Positions 37,222-47,071 of a stretch of DNA of 64,000 bases are shown here, one piece after another. This DNA is from Hirschia litorea. Its GTDB lineage: Bacteria; Pseudomonadota; Alphaproteobacteria; Caulobacterales; Hyphomonadaceae. The stretch covers positions 186,001-250,000 of the forward strand of contig NZ_JBHTBR010000004.1 in the NCBI RefSeq assembly GCF_042665075.1, given 5' to 3'. The stretch's first letter is position 1. Each line of letters opens with the position of its first letter. A model generated the notes under the pieces. That model saw only the letters and a list, made by a program, of their open reading frames with translations, was not told where the DNA came from and searched no databases. Position numbers and translations under genes: made by a program.

Positions 37222-37251
37222 CGCAAACCCTGCCAATTAGCAAGGTTTGCG
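37222..37251 (-). terminator. Hairpin after thrS
   Basis: CGCAAACC and GGTTTGCG form an 8-bp stem with an inner TGC/GCA pairing, 11-40 bases after the thrS stop. No strong T tail is seen on the thrS strand (TGTTAAGTATT). Confidence 0.55.
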
Positions 37252-37261
37252 AATTCATACG

Positions 37262-39226
37262 TTAGCGTAAATCTGGCGCTGTGGCTTCAGTGGAAAGCAG
37301 TTGGCAAGCCTCTTCCAATGAAATAACTTCTGGACGGCCATTGCCCGCACCAAACCGTCTGAGTGCAAGCTTTTCTTCTTCTGCTTCCTGCATACCTACA
37401 ACTGCAATCACCGGAATTTTTTGGTGAGAATGTTCACGCACTTTGTAATTAATTTTTTCATTGCGAAGATCTAGTTCAACGCGAATGCCTTTGGCGCGCA
37501 ATTTTTCTGCGGCTTTCGTCGCATATTCATCAGCTTTGCCTGTAATTGTAGCAATCACAACCTGAGTAGGCGCAAGCCACATTGGGAATGCACCTGCATA
37601 GTTTTCGATGAGAATCCCCATAAAGCGCTCAAAAGTTCCAAATACGGCGCGGTGCAGCATAACAGGACGATGCTTCTCTCCATCATCTCCTACATAAGTG
37701 GCATCCAAGCGTTCAGGAAGCACATAATCGAGCTGCAAAGTACCGCACTGCCAAGTACGGCCAATCGCATCCGTTAAGTGGAATTCAAGTTTAGGGCCAT
37801 AAAAGGCACCCTCACCCTCAGCATATTCAAAATCGAGCCCGGCTTCATTCAAAGCAGTGGCAAGCGCACCCTCAGCTTGATCCCATGTCTCATCATTTCC
37901 AGCACGTTGCTCAGGGCGTGTTGCAAGCTTATAGCTGATCTGTGTAAGACCAAAATCACCATATACACGCTTGAAAAGGTTCAAGAAACGTAGGGTTTCA
38001 GAAGCCACTTGATCTTCACGACAGAAAATGTGCGCATCATCTTGCGTCATCTGACGCACACGCATGATACCATGCAATGCTCCATGCGGTTCATTCCGAT
38101 GACAACACCCAAACTCAGCCATACGCATAGGCAGGTCGCGGTATGAGCGTGTCCCTTGCTTGAATATCTGCACGTGAGCAGGACAGTTCATCGGTTTCAG
38201 GGCCATCAACTCCCCTTCTCCAGAAAGAACTGGACCGTCATCTTCCACAGACGGAATTTCGTCTGGGACGACAAACATATTTTCACGGAATTTAGACCAG
38301 TGACCTGATTGTTCCCAGAAAACCGAATTCAATAGTTGCGGTGTTTTCACCTCAACATATCCATCATCATCCTGACGGCGGCGAATATAAGCTTCAAGCT
38401 GACGCCAGATCATAAAGCCATTTGGATGCCAGAAAACGGAGCCTTGAGCTTCAGGTTGCAAGTGGAATAAATCCAATTGATTCCCTAACTTGCGGTGATC
38501 ACGCTTCTCTGCTTCTTCCAAACGGACAAGATAGGCATTGAGGTCTTTTTCGGATGCCCATGCTGTTCCATACATGCGCTGAAGCATTGCGTTATTGCTA
38601 TCACCACGCCAATAAGCACCCGCTAATTTCATCAGTTTGAAAGCTTTAGGTAGCTTGCCTGTCGATGGTAAGTGCGGACCACGACATAAATCAAACCAAT
38701 CCCCCTGTCGGTAGATTGTGATTGTTTCATTGGATGGCAAATCTTCAATCAATTCAGCTTTGTAAAGCTCACCAATATCTTTGAACATCTTGATTGCTTC
38801 ATCTCTGTCCCACACTTCGCGGACGATGGGGTAGTCAGCATCAATGATGTTGTTCATTTCTTTTTCGATGGCAGCGAAGTCATCTGATGAAAACGCGTCT
38901 TTACGCGCGAAATCATAGTAGAAGCCGTCATCAATCACAGGACCAATCGTGACCTGTGTACCAGGGAAAAGTTTCTGTACAGCTTGGGCTAGAATATGCG
39001 CCGCATCATGTCGGATAAGTTCTAGACCTTCAGGGTCATCTTTTGAGTGCAAAGCAAGTTTGCTGTCCCCCTCAAGCGGGCGCGCCATATCCCATAATTC
39101 ACCATTCACCGTTGCCACGATAGAACGCTTGGAGAGAGATTTAGAGATACTCTCGGCAACATCGCGCGGAGAAGAACCGTCTGCAATGTCACGTGTCGAG
39201 CCGTCTGGCAAAGTAATCTGGATCAT
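37262..39226 (-). CDS. thrS: Threonine-tRNA ligase
   Basis: Class II aminoacyl-tRNA synthetase. The 654-residue protein has an N-terminal TGS domain (MIQITLPDGSTRDI), the editing domain with HDAAHILAQAVQKLFPG, and the catalytic core with the zinc cysteine in MNCPAHV and the motif 2 MAEFGCCHRNEPHGALHGIMRVR. The C-terminal anticodon-binding domain is also present. Length is typical. It is a single-gene unit. Confidence 0.97.
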   Translation of the reverse strand: MIQITLPDGSTRDIADGSSPRDVAESISKSLSKRSIVATVNGELWDMARPLEGDSKLALHSKDDPEGLELIRHDAAHILAQAVQKLFPGTQVTIGPVIDDGFYYDFARKDAFSSDDFAAIEKEMNNIIDADYPIVREVWDRDEAIKMFKDIGELYKAELIEDLPSNETITIYRQGDWFDLCRGPHLPSTGKLPKAFKLMKLAGAYWRGDSNNAMLQRMYGTAWASEKDLNAYLVRLEEAEKRDHRKLGNQLDLFHLQPEAQGSVFWHPNGFMIWRQLEAYIRRRQDDDGYVEVKTPQLLNSVFWEQSGHWSKFRENMFVVPDEIPSVEDDGPVLSGEGELMALKPMNCPAHVQIFKQGTRSYRDLPMRMAEFGCCHRNEPHGALHGIMRVRQMTQDDAHIFCREDQVASETLRFLNLFKRVYGDFGLTQISYKLATRPEQRAGNDETWDQAEGALATALNEAGLDFEYAEGEGAFYGPKLEFHLTDAIGRTWQCGTLQLDYVLPERLDATYVGDDGEKHRPVMLHRAVFGTFERFMGILIENYAGAFPMWLAPTQVVIATITGKADEYATKAAEKLRAKGIRVELDLRNEKINYKVREHSHQKIPVIAVVGMQEAEEEKLALRRFGAGNGRPEVISLEEACQLLSTEATAPDLR

Positions 39227-39358
39227 AGGTATTTCTTCAAGTGGTAAACATCGAACGTTTGAGGTTAATTCCCAAACGCAAGCATTCCTAGAGCATATTT
39301 TAGTAGAATGAACCCCTGAATAGCGAAATTATGTAGACTTTTCTTATTTGTGCCAGAC

Positions 39359-39727
39359 TTAAGCTGCCTTTGAGGGAATACCCGCCGCCTCAAGTTCCTT
39401 CTCCAACGTGCCCGTCAGCCATTGAAACAACATACGATAATCGCTCACCAAAGACCAAAATGGATATGTGAAAGTTGCTGGCTTGTTGTGCTCCACGAAA
39501 AAATGGGCTGACCATGCAAACCCATAACACACGACGGGCCACGCTAAAAACCAGATAGGGTCACTTACAATTCCCAATATAATCGGGATAAAGCCCAACA
39601 ATGTGCCAACATAATGGATAAGTCTGGTTTTTGGGGCCGCATGTTGGCGCAAATAAAATGGCCAAAATTGCGCATAAGTCTGAATACGAGCGTCGGATTC
39701 TTGCTCGGTCTCTGATGAATTCGGCAT
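39359..39727 (-). CDS. Mpo1-like (DUF962) membrane protein
   Basis: 122 residues from the ATG at 39727, which follows GGGAGGAGAGG. The Mpo1/YGL010w signature is visible: FWPFYLRQHAAPKTRLIHYVGTLLG, then HFFVEHNKPATFTYPFWSLVSDYRM. His residues in those motifs are the presumed iron ligands of yeast Mpo1, a dioxygenase in 2-hydroxy fatty acid alpha-oxidation. Two to three hydrophobic segments suggest inner-membrane location. Function in bacteria is untested. Confidence 0.85.
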   Translation of the reverse strand: MPNSSETEQESDARIQTYAQFWPFYLRQHAAPKTRLIHYVGTLLGFIPIILGIVSDPIWFLAWPVVCYGFAWSAHFFVEHNKPATFTYPFWSLVSDYRMLFQWLTGTLEKELEAAGIPSKAA

Positions 39728-39893
39728 GCCTCTCCTCCCTAATTTATTTAGGTGAAGCTTAGCCCTCAAAATGAGAATTTGGCAATTCTACCGCAAGGGA
39801 AGGCCCTTTATGCTATGCGCCCGTTTCCCACTTGCTAACCCTCAGCTTACTGACTGCTACCACCGTGGCGGCGTTGCGCACATCTCCTGATAG

Positions 39894-40238
39894 CTAGTTG
39901 TCGTCTATCTGCTGACCATCTGACCGCTGCCTGCCCCATTGCCCATAGCGCCATGGCAAAAAAAAGCGCGCATTCAACGGTATTTCATCCAACACAGGAT
40001 CAAATCCTTTTGTGCCGCCCGGGCGACATCGACAAAAACGCGCCAACCCCATCCAACTTCCCGGCCATACTCCAAATCGAGTGACAGCTTGAGCACAATA
40101 TTCAGAACAAGTTGGGTGATGACGACACTGGATACCAACCGCTTGAAAAACGACTGACAAAGTCAGTTTATACGTTTTCAGCAATAGCCCCATAATCGGA
40201 CCATATTCAGGAGAAGTATATTTGGGCGGATGGTTCAT
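39894..40238 (-). CDS. yidD: Membrane protein insertion efficiency factor YidD
   Basis: Small amphipathic protein that aids YidC/Sec insertion. The family core is present: YKLTLSVVFQAVGIQCRHHPTC, SEYCAQAVTRFG, and RCRPGGTKGFDPV. The 114-residue reading starts at 40238; an internal ATG at 40193 is also possible, since N termini vary. It is not next to rnpA or yidC here, as is common in alphaproteobacteria. Confidence 0.9.
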   Translation of the reverse strand: MNHPPKYTSPEYGPIMGLLLKTYKLTLSVVFQAVGIQCRHHPTCSEYCAQAVTRFGVWPGSWMGLARFCRCRPGGTKGFDPVLDEIPLNARFFLPWRYGQWGRQRSDGQQIDDN

Positions 40239-40343
40239 TGCTCAACTATACCCAGTCTTAGCCAGAATACATATCCTAATTTATGCAACGACCTTCTCAC
40301 AGCGACACAAAAGATATACCTTTATTCAAAAAAGGGGTGCCAT

Positions 40344-41132
40344 ATGTTTGATCGTCGAGTCTTTTTAAGTGGCGTTAGCGCGCTATCTTTCACCATGATA
40401 TCTGGGTGCCAAACCATGCCGAACGCTCCACGAAGAACATATATTCTCGTGCATGGCGCATGGCATGGGGGATGGTGTTGGAAAGATGTAAAAAGCAATT
40501 TAGAGCGTGACGGGCATCGCGTTTATACCCCCACACTAAGCGGACTTGGCGAAAATTTCACGCCTCGCCCCACACACATTAATTTGACGACACACGTGCA
40601 AGATATCGTCTCGCTAATTGAAACGGAAAACCTCAGTAATGTAACCCTCGTGGGACATTCATATGCAGGCGTGGTTGTCAGCCTTGTAGCCGACAAAATA
40701 AAATCCAAAATTGATCATCTTATCTATGTGGACGCCGTTATTCCCGAAGACGGCAAAGCCTTTTTCCCTCAACCCCAGCAAGATGAATTTCTCAAACTTT
40801 ATCAAGATGATTACGTTCTACCAATTGGCAGTCTTGAATTTCTAGGCATTCCAGAAGACCACCCCAAGGTAGATTGGGTGTTGGAAAACTTAACGCCTCA
40901 CCCTCTAGGCTGTTTTCTGGAGAAAGTTCACTACACCCAGAATGGTCCAGATGGTCTCCCCAAAACCTATATACGCTGCACCGGCAATCCACGCTTCAAA
41001 GACGACCCCATAAAGACATTGGCTGAAAATAATGCAGAATGGCGCTATAGAATCATAGATACTGGCCATGATGCGATGGTGACAGCGCCTGATGAATTAA
41101 GTCAGATGTTGGAATTGGAGCACACACGCTAG
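40344..41132 (+). CDS. Tat-type lipoprotein alpha/beta-hydrolase (esterase)
   Basis: 263 residues from an ATG with AAGGGG upstream. The N terminus has twin arginines (DRRVFLSG) and a lipobox MISGC (C22), suggesting Tat export and lipid anchoring. The body is an alpha/beta-hydrolase of the plant methylesterase/hydroxynitrile-lyase-like type: HGAWHGGWCWKDV for the oxyanion hole, the nucleophile in VGHSYAGVV (S106), and the His in DTGHDAMV. The substrate is probably a small ester. The longer reading from 40230 is rejected as non-coding extension. Confidence 0.82.
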   Translation: MFDRRVFLSGVSALSFTMISGCQTMPNAPRRTYILVHGAWHGGWCWKDVKSNLERDGHRVYTPTLSGLGENFTPRPTHINLTTHVQDIVSLIETENLSNVTLVGHSYAGVVVSLVADKIKSKIDHLIYVDAVIPEDGKAFFPQPQQDEFLKLYQDDYVLPIGSLEFLGIPEDHPKVDWVLENLTPHPLGCFLEKVHYTQNGPDGLPKTYIRCTGNPRFKDDPIKTLAENNAEWRYRIIDTGHDAMVTAPDELSQMLELEHTR

Positions 41133-41183
41133 TCTCACTTTAGCCTTTAAGGCACGAAAACTCCCCCGATAAGGAGAATACAC

Positions 41184-42032
41184 ATGCGCACTCATTTGCT
41201 TCGTTCAGCCTCTGTCATTATTGCTCTTTCTTTGCTGGGTCTATCTGCGTGTTCACCGCCCGACACCGCCCCCAAAAACCAAGAGCCTCAATCAGAGGAT
41301 ATTTCTGAGGAAGAGGCTATCGACGCAATTGAAGAGATTGCAAGCACCACACCGCCTGCCAATGATGTGCCCTCAATAGCTGACCATTACGGTGATGACT
41401 GGGCTGTGACTGGCGGCTGGCCGGGTGAATATCCAGCAGGCTTCTCTATCCTAAAGGACAATATCGTTCTTAAGGCGCACCCGCACATGAACCCGCTGAC
41501 AGAAGCCAATATTGATTGTCCCGTTCCCAAATTTGCAACCTACCAGCAATGGAACCATACGCGTGCGGAAGCGGATGATTTAGATTTTGTTGTCGCAACG
41601 AAGATTTTTACAATCACCATGCAAGACGACTTAAATATAAAAGTACCTGATCCCAAAGATTTGCAGGGGTTTAAAGACATCGACCTTAGGCTCAAATCAG
41701 GCGACACCCTCTCTTATCTTCGCTACCTTGGTGAAGGGTTTGCTATTATCAAATACCAAGGCACGGAATATCAAATAGACGAGCAAGAATTGCATAGTGT
41801 TTCTGATATAAATGATGCAGGTCAAACATCCCAAGTAGACCTATGGCTGGAACTCCCCTGCGCAGATGCTGACAAAACCCGCGCATGGGTTTTGTATGAT
41901 GAAGTCATCCGCCAAGACGGCGTAGGCCCCGCCCCCATATTTGGTTATGGCGTCTCCCAAGATATTACCCAGAAAGACATAGCCGGCATAAAAGAACTAA
42001 TGGCTGTGAATGCGGAGCTTAGAGAACAATAA
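41184..42032 (+). CDS. Predicted lipoprotein of unknown function
   Basis: 282 residues with a signal peptide and lipobox LSAC (C23), then an acidic linker (SEDISEEEAIDAIEEI) and a globular body with DDWAVTGGWPGEYPAGFSI and a late HSVSDINDAGQTSQVDLWLELP. An AAGGAGAAT ribosome site is strong. It lies 51 bases downstream of the esterase and in the same direction, so the two may be one unit. No family recognised. Confidence 0.75.
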   Translation: MRTHLLRSASVIIALSLLGLSACSPPDTAPKNQEPQSEDISEEEAIDAIEEIASTTPPANDVPSIADHYGDDWAVTGGWPGEYPAGFSILKDNIVLKAHPHMNPLTEANIDCPVPKFATYQQWNHTRAEADDLDFVVATKIFTITMQDDLNIKVPDPKDLQGFKDIDLRLKSGDTLSYLRYLGEGFAIIKYQGTEYQIDEQELHSVSDINDAGQTSQVDLWLELPCADADKTRAWVLYDEVIRQDGVGPAPIFGYGVSQDITQKDIAGIKELMAVNAELREQ

Positions 42033-42038
42033 CATTTC

Positions 42039-42085
42039 CTAAGGAGCCGAGCCTTGTTGGCCGGCAAAAGGCTCTCGGTCCTTAG
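42039..42085. terminator. Long imperfect hairpin between convergent lipoprotein genes
   Basis: CTAAGGA/TCCTTAG and CCGAG/CTCGG stems, separated by a bulged base, with a GCC/GGC extension and a 16-base loop. The right arm includes the stop codon of the leftward gene. It is likely a shared terminator. Confidence 0.65.
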
Positions 42086-43113
42086 TTATTCTTATAGTGA
42101 AGATGGAAACTCTTCCCATTAAATTTCGGTGTTCGCATATATAATTCTTCTGGCACCCCATCTTCCTTTACTTGAGATGACACACCCCAATTGTCCCCTT
42201 TGTTTTCAACTGTTATTTCGTTACCTAAAAACGTAAAACTGAAAGTGTCATTTCCTTGAGAGAAGATATCTTTCTCAAATTTACTGAAAATTTTCCTTTG
42301 AGCGTAGGGAATTTTTGTCTGAACATTCAGAACCGGACTTGGATTGCTTAGCAGCATCAAAGAGAGGTTATCTTTGATGCGCCTCACAGAAATCCATTGT
42401 TGAAAATACATTCTGTCTTCATCCTCAACCATTCTCAACGTGAAAGGAACAAACTGAGCTTTCGTCTCGAAAGGGCCATACGCGGGAACAATAACCAAAT
42501 CAGGGTTTTGGGTTACTAATATTTCCTTCAGTTCTTCTTTGTACTGATCTGAGCTTTTGTCCAATGTGAGTATTTTCTCATTATCAGTATTTATAATACG
42601 GGCCGTATGGCCGGACTTAAAATACTGATCAATAATACCGTCAAAGTCGCTATCTCGAAAGCATCCTGATACTGTTCGACGAGGACTAGAATCTTCATCA
42701 ACCCTCACGTGATCTCTATCCATCGCACCGCAATAATAGCTCACAGGCTCTCCACCATTTAATTTAGAGCCAAATGACAACATTTCCTCTTTTGCAACGA
42801 ATGCTGCCAACTTTCGTCCTTTAGGAAATTTTAAATGAGGTTCGCCTTCTTCATTTCGGATAAATATATCCTCTTCAGCGACATAAGTAGAAACAAAAGC
42901 TTTTGAATATAAGATATTTGCACCCGCTCGGCTCGAGTCAATAAGACTTGTGGTTCGAATAGCGTTCACATTATCTAACCTAGCAACTGTTATTATATGA
43001 CGATGGTCTGTTTGAGGTTGCCCAACTAAACTTGGCAACACTTCTCCTGTGCTGGCACAACCTTGCAAGAACAAAATGGCCGCCACCATCGTTTGAATAA
43101 TGTTGTTTTTCAC
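42082..43113 (-). CDS. Predicted lipoprotein of unknown function with a DxDxDG loop
   Basis: 343 residues starting at GTG with GGGGGA 8 bases upstream. Signal peptide with lipobox FLQGC (C19). The middle holds FRDSDFDGIIDQYF (D154, D156, D158, G159, D162), a calcium-loop-like DxDxDG pattern, between two cysteines. The rest is a beta-rich sequence with no known family. Codon use is more A/T-rich than neighbouring housekeeping genes, hinting at a recently acquired or fast-evolving gene. Function unknown. Confidence 0.75.
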   Translation of the reverse strand: MKNNIIQTMVAAILFLQGCASTGEVLPSLVGQPQTDHRHIITVARLDNVNAIRTTSLIDSSRAGANILYSKAFVSTYVAEEDIFIRNEEGEPHLKFPKGRKLAAFVAKEEMLSFGSKLNGGEPVSYYCGAMDRDHVRVDEDSSPRRTVSGCFRDSDFDGIIDQYFKSGHTARIINTDNEKILTLDKSSDQYKEELKEILVTQNPDLVIVPAYGPFETKAQFVPFTLRMVEDEDRMYFQQWISVRRIKDNLSLMLLSNPSPVLNVQTKIPYAQRKIFSKFEKDIFSQGNDTFSFTFLGNEITVENKGDNWGVSSQVKEDGVPEELYMRTPKFNGKSFHLHYKNN

Positions 43114-43212
43114 TGAAATAATCCCCCACCCGCTTTTATAGTGCCAACATTCAATAACATGGAGATACTTTATAAATCCACCTATTTTTCGAATGTGAAC
43201 TAATGCTTGCCC

Positions 43213-44157
43213 CTAAACCGCAAAGCCCACAAGCATCGCGATATAGGCCACATATCCTGCCAGCATAATACCACCTTCTAAGCGTGTGACTTTCCAATGC
43301 GTGATCGCAGCAATGATAAGAAGCAAAGTTGCGCCCAATAGCACCCACACATCAAAGCTAGCGATTTGCGGCGGGATTGGGATAGGTTTCACTATGGCTG
43401 TCACGCCCAATATACCCAAGATATTATAGATATTGCTGCCCACAATGTTTCCAAAGGCGAGATCACCCTGCTTGCGCAAAGCTGCCATAAGCGACGTGAC
43501 TAACTCTGGAAGTGACGTTCCAACAGCAACAATTGTAAGTCCAATAATGGTTTCAGAGACACCAAAGGATGTCGCAATATCGGTGGCCGACATAACAAGA
43601 AAGCGCGCACCGAAAATTGTCATCACCAAACCAGCTACGACGAAAACAGCATTCAGCAAAAGAGAATTTGGCTTGCTGCTTTCATCTGGAAGTTCGGCGG
43701 CATTTGCCGTTGCTGGGCTGCGCTCTTTGAGAAATGCATAAGCAATATATGCAATGAGGCCCGCGACGAGAACCACCCCCATCCAGCGTGTGAGTGCGCC
43801 TAAAAATATAACACCCACACACAATAGCGTAGCGGCTGAAAGCACCAATCCATCCCTGCGGAAACTGCTAGACGCAACAGCGACAGGAAAGATCAGCGCC
43901 GACAGGCCGAGAATGAAAAGAATATTGGCAATATTACTGCCCACCACATTCCCCACAGCGATTCCAGGGGCACCAGCAAAAGCAGCTTGAAGGCTGGTGA
44001 CAAGCTCAGGCGTGGATGTACCAAACCCGACGAGAGTCAGCCCAATAACAAGCGGAGAGACTTTAAAAGTCTGTGCGATAGAGACCGCTCCACGCACCAA
44101 GACTTCACCGCCCGCAACGAGCAATATTAGACCAGAAAGCAAGAACACATAAATCAT
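43213..44157 (-). CDS. Calcium/sodium antiporter (CaCA family, YrbG-like)
   Basis: Inner-membrane exchanger that expels Ca2+ against Na+. The 314 residues form two inverted alpha-repeats, each with the ion-site motif: GFGTSTPELVTSL with GNVVGSNIANILFILG, and AVGTSLPELVTSL with GNIVGSNIYNILGILG. Ten hydrophobic segments fit the NCX fold. It stands alone; ion specificity is by family. Confidence 0.92.
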   Translation of the reverse strand: MIYVFLLSGLILLVAGGEVLVRGAVSIAQTFKVSPLVIGLTLVGFGTSTPELVTSLQAAFAGAPGIAVGNVVGSNIANILFILGLSALIFPVAVASSSFRRDGLVLSAATLLCVGVIFLGALTRWMGVVLVAGLIAYIAYAFLKERSPATANAAELPDESSKPNSLLLNAVFVVAGLVMTIFGARFLVMSATDIATSFGVSETIIGLTIVAVGTSLPELVTSLMAALRKQGDLAFGNIVGSNIYNILGILGVTAIVKPIPIPPQIASFDVWVLLGATLLLIIAAITHWKVTRLEGGIMLAGYVAYIAMLVGFAV

Positions 44158-44328
44158 TGATACGTCCTAAACAGGTCATGACACACATGCGGCATGTACG
44201 TGAAGTATCAATTGAATGCGCAAAAAAGTCTATTGAAATTGCAGGCTTATCAGCGCAGGAAAACGGTGTTTATTTTTTCCAACAGGCATTTAAATTACAT
44301 AAAGGCATCCCATTTATATCGCCTCTTT

Positions 44329-45561
44329 TTACGCCTCTATTTGAGAGGTCGCTTTTAGCCAATTTGCGACGCCCAAGCCTGCGGCACGCCCAGTCGCCAT
44401 ACATGCTGTGATGAGATAGCCACCCGTTGGCGCATCCCAATCAATCATCTCACCCGCACAAAAAACACCCGGCTTTTCTTTTACCATCAACCCGTCATCC
44501 AGCGCCGACCATTGCACACCGCCAATTGTGGATATGGCCTCATCAAGCGGAGCTGCGCTAGTAACTTTTAGCGGCAGGGCTTTTAAACGGCGCACAAGAT
44601 AGTCGTTATCGTTAAGTGCTGCCTTGTCTGCGCCCTCATACACTAGCGCCATTTTTACGCCCTTTAAGCCTGTCACTTTGCGAAGATAATTTGAGAGCGA
44701 TAATTTCCCGCGTGGTTTCTGCAATTTTTCACCCAAAACACCCTCAGAAATATCTGGAAGAAGGTCCAATAATAGCGTCGCTGTGCCATAAGCATTGAGT
44801 TGTTCACGCAATGACGCAGACACGGTGTAAATAGCACCGCTCTCAACGCCTTTACGCGTGATGACAAACTCACCCCGCGTTGCTTGCTGCCCTACACTCA
44901 CCTGAACAGACTTTATCGGGTGCCCTGCAAACTCATCACGGATGCGGTCCGACCAGTCTACGATAAACCCGTTATTTGAAGGCGCGAAAGGAGCAGATGA
45001 AACGCCCTGTTCCATAAATTTATCCAGCCACGCACCGTCAGACCCCAAGCGTTTCCAGCTTCCGCCGCCAAGCGCAAACACACTTGCCGCTGGCTTCAAA
45101 TTCACAACACCTGTTGGCGTTTTAAAGACAAGCTCCCCCGCATTATTCCAGCCCTGCCATTGATGACGCGCATGCAATTGAGCCCCCTTTTCCTGCAAAC
45201 GCACCAACCATGCCCGCAATAAAGGTGATGATTTCATCATGCTGGGGAAAACACGCCCCGTCGGACCAGTATGCGGCTCAATGCCCAACTCCTGCATCCA
45301 TGCAATGATGTCTTGTGCTCCAAAGTTAGCAACCATATCTTGCAGGCGCGTATTCTCGCCATAACGGGAGAGAAAATCTTGTGTGTCTTCAGCATGTGTA
45401 ATGTTGAGGCCGCTTTTCCCTGCCATCAAAAACTTACGTCCCATGCTTGGCATTGCATCAAATATATCGACGCCAACGCCATTTTGCGTCAGCACTTGCG
45501 CCGCCATTAGTCCAGCTGGTCCCGCACCTATAATTGCTACACGCTGAGAAACATCATTCAT
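44329..45561 (-). CDS. NAD(P)/FAD-dependent flavoprotein (HI0933/BaiN-like, TIGR03862 type)
   Basis: FAD-binding oxidoreductase of unknown substrate. From MNDVSQRV the Rossmann motif AIIGAGPAGLMAAQVL is followed by GRKFLMAGKSGLNITH, the family's hallmark. A late SAAPLDEAISTIGGVQW and VFCAGEMIDWDAPTGGYL complete the fold. 410 residues from 45561; the longer reading from 45693 adds 44 residues that lack family features and would overlap the divergent rluA-like gene. The start has no clear Shine-Dalgarno. Confidence 0.88.
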   Translation of the reverse strand: MNDVSQRVAIIGAGPAGLMAAQVLTQNGVGVDIFDAMPSMGRKFLMAGKSGLNITHAEDTQDFLSRYGENTRLQDMVANFGAQDIIAWMQELGIEPHTGPTGRVFPSMMKSSPLLRAWLVRLQEKGAQLHARHQWQGWNNAGELVFKTPTGVVNLKPAASVFALGGGSWKRLGSDGAWLDKFMEQGVSSAPFAPSNNGFIVDWSDRIRDEFAGHPIKSVQVSVGQQATRGEFVITRKGVESGAIYTVSASLREQLNAYGTATLLLDLLPDISEGVLGEKLQKPRGKLSLSNYLRKVTGLKGVKMALVYEGADKAALNDNDYLVRRLKALPLKVTSAAPLDEAISTIGGVQWSALDDGLMVKEKPGVFCAGEMIDWDAPTGGYLITACMATGRAAGLGVANWLKATSQIEA

Positions 45562-45691
45562 GGGTAAGTGTCCGGCTAGAAAAAAATCAAAAGCGCAAAG
45601 CGCGATCCCCTTGTTAGAGTGTTGCGCGTTAAATGCAAAGCTTGATTGAGAAGGCTTGCCAGCGCGCCAGCAAAGTGGCACTTCCCTGCTC

Positions 45692-46351
45692 ATGAAACGT
45701 GAGTTTATCTACGCCCCCGCCAAACATCCCAATATTGTCGTCATTTATGAAGACGAAGCCTTCCTGGTGCTGGATAAGCCGTCTGGACTATTGAGCGTTC
45801 CCGGCCGCTTGCCTGAACATGCTGATTGTCTAGAAACACGCGCCCAATCTGAATATCCCGAAGCACGTACTGTTCATCGTTTAGACATGGCAACATCGGG
45901 TGTATGGGTTATGGCCCGCAAACGGGAAATGATGCGTCATTTAGGACTTCAATTTGAACGCCGCCACACATCAAAAACTTATATTGCGCGCGTATGGGGG
46001 GAGATTGAAAAAGATGAAGGCTTTATCGACGAACCTCTCATCTGCGATTGGCCCAACCGCCCTAAACAAATGGTGTGTTACGAAAATGGCAAACCATCCC
46101 AAACACATTGGCGCGTGCTAGAGCGAAGCAATGGCACAACACGCGTAGAGCTGACGCCCATCACAGGACGTACACATCAATTGCGCGTCCACATGCAGCA
46201 TATAGGACACCCCATCCTTGCAGATCGTATTTATGCGCATGAGGAGGCTTTTGTTTTAGCTGATCGCTTACAGCTTCATGCTGCATCAATAACAATGCGT
46301 CATCCGATTGGGGGCGAACCTATCACATTTGAAAGTCCGGCACCTTTTTAG
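45692..46351 (+). CDS. RluA-family pseudouridine synthase (no S4 domain)
   Basis: Converts a uridine in rRNA or tRNA to pseudouridine. The catalytic motif HRLDMATSG contains the invariant Asp. VIYEDEAFLVLDKPSGLLSVPGR and PITGRTHQLRVHMQHIGHPILAD match RluA-type enzymes. At 220 residues and without an S4 domain it is nearer to RluA than to RluC or RluD. It is divergent from the flavoprotein gene. Confidence 0.9.
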   Translation: MKREFIYAPAKHPNIVVIYEDEAFLVLDKPSGLLSVPGRLPEHADCLETRAQSEYPEARTVHRLDMATSGVWVMARKREMMRHLGLQFERRHTSKTYIARVWGEIEKDEGFIDEPLICDWPNRPKQMVCYENGKPSQTHWRVLERSNGTTRVELTPITGRTHQLRVHMQHIGHPILADRIYAHEEAFVLADRLQLHAASITMRHPIGGEPITFESPAPF

Positions 46352-46374
46352 CGTTAGACTATTGAATATGTTGA

Positions 46375-46926
46375 TTATTCGACGTCACATCCACGTGCAA
46401 ACGCGCATTCTGTCAATTCGATAGTTGGATGTTCAGTCATAAAATCCTGTGCAACATCCTGACTTAGGTCTTGCATCACTATCGCACCCACAGCCGCAGC
46501 ACTTCTCAATACAAATCCCAACTTACCATAGTCATTTTTATATGCCTGTGAATATTGGCCATTGTTGATGAGGTTTGGTTCCGCGCCACCAAATGCGAAT
46601 GTTTCACCCGCAAAATGACCGTAACGATTGCCCGAAAATGTCATTCCAACACTTACCGAGCGTGTATTGCTGAGCTCACGAACTGGGCCCCAATATTGGC
46701 GTTCTGTGTATAAACCCACTCTTGGCTGGGAGGCATAATCACTACGTGCTGTTTCTTGCCCAAACGGAATAACCATTTTCACACCAAAGGAACGATCATA
46801 TTCATAAGCAAGATCATTCACTTCATAAGCAGGAATAGATGTGAAAGGTGTTTGGGCCTGTGCTGAAGTACATAGCGCAAAAAGCGCTATACACGCACAG
46901 GAAGTCACTTCAAGAAGGCTACGCAT
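46375..46926 (-). CDS. Secreted protein of unknown function
   Basis: 183 residues with a cleavable signal peptide (ending TSAQAQT). The mature part (for example DRSFGVKMVIPFGQE, RVGLYTERQYWGPV, SVSVGMTFSGNRYGHF) has alternating residues that suggest a beta-rich, possibly outer-membrane or periplasmic protein. It ends in a cysteine-containing ECAFARGCDVE. No family assigned. The gene is convergent with the rluA-like gene. Confidence 0.7.
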   Translation of the reverse strand: MRSLLEVTSCACIALFALCTSAQAQTPFTSIPAYEVNDLAYEYDRSFGVKMVIPFGQETARSDYASQPRVGLYTERQYWGPVRELSNTRSVSVGMTFSGNRYGHFAGETFAFGGAEPNLINNGQYSQAYKNDYGKLGFVLRSAAAVGAIVMQDLSQDVAQDFMTEHPTIELTECAFARGCDVE

Positions 46927-47071
46927 GGAGAAGACTCTACCTTAGCAAACTAAACTGAAGGTAGTGTTTCACCTTCCCATTTATAAAAAGCTAACCGCAG
47001 TTCTTGTAGCTGACAAATGACAAAAATGACCGTTTTGTAACTTTTAGTAACAAATGCCGCCGCTTTAAGGC

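Noticed and set aside
44157..44411. 84-codon frame between the antiporter and the flavoprotein
   Set aside because: It runs into the flavoprotein gene on the other strand and has no family features.
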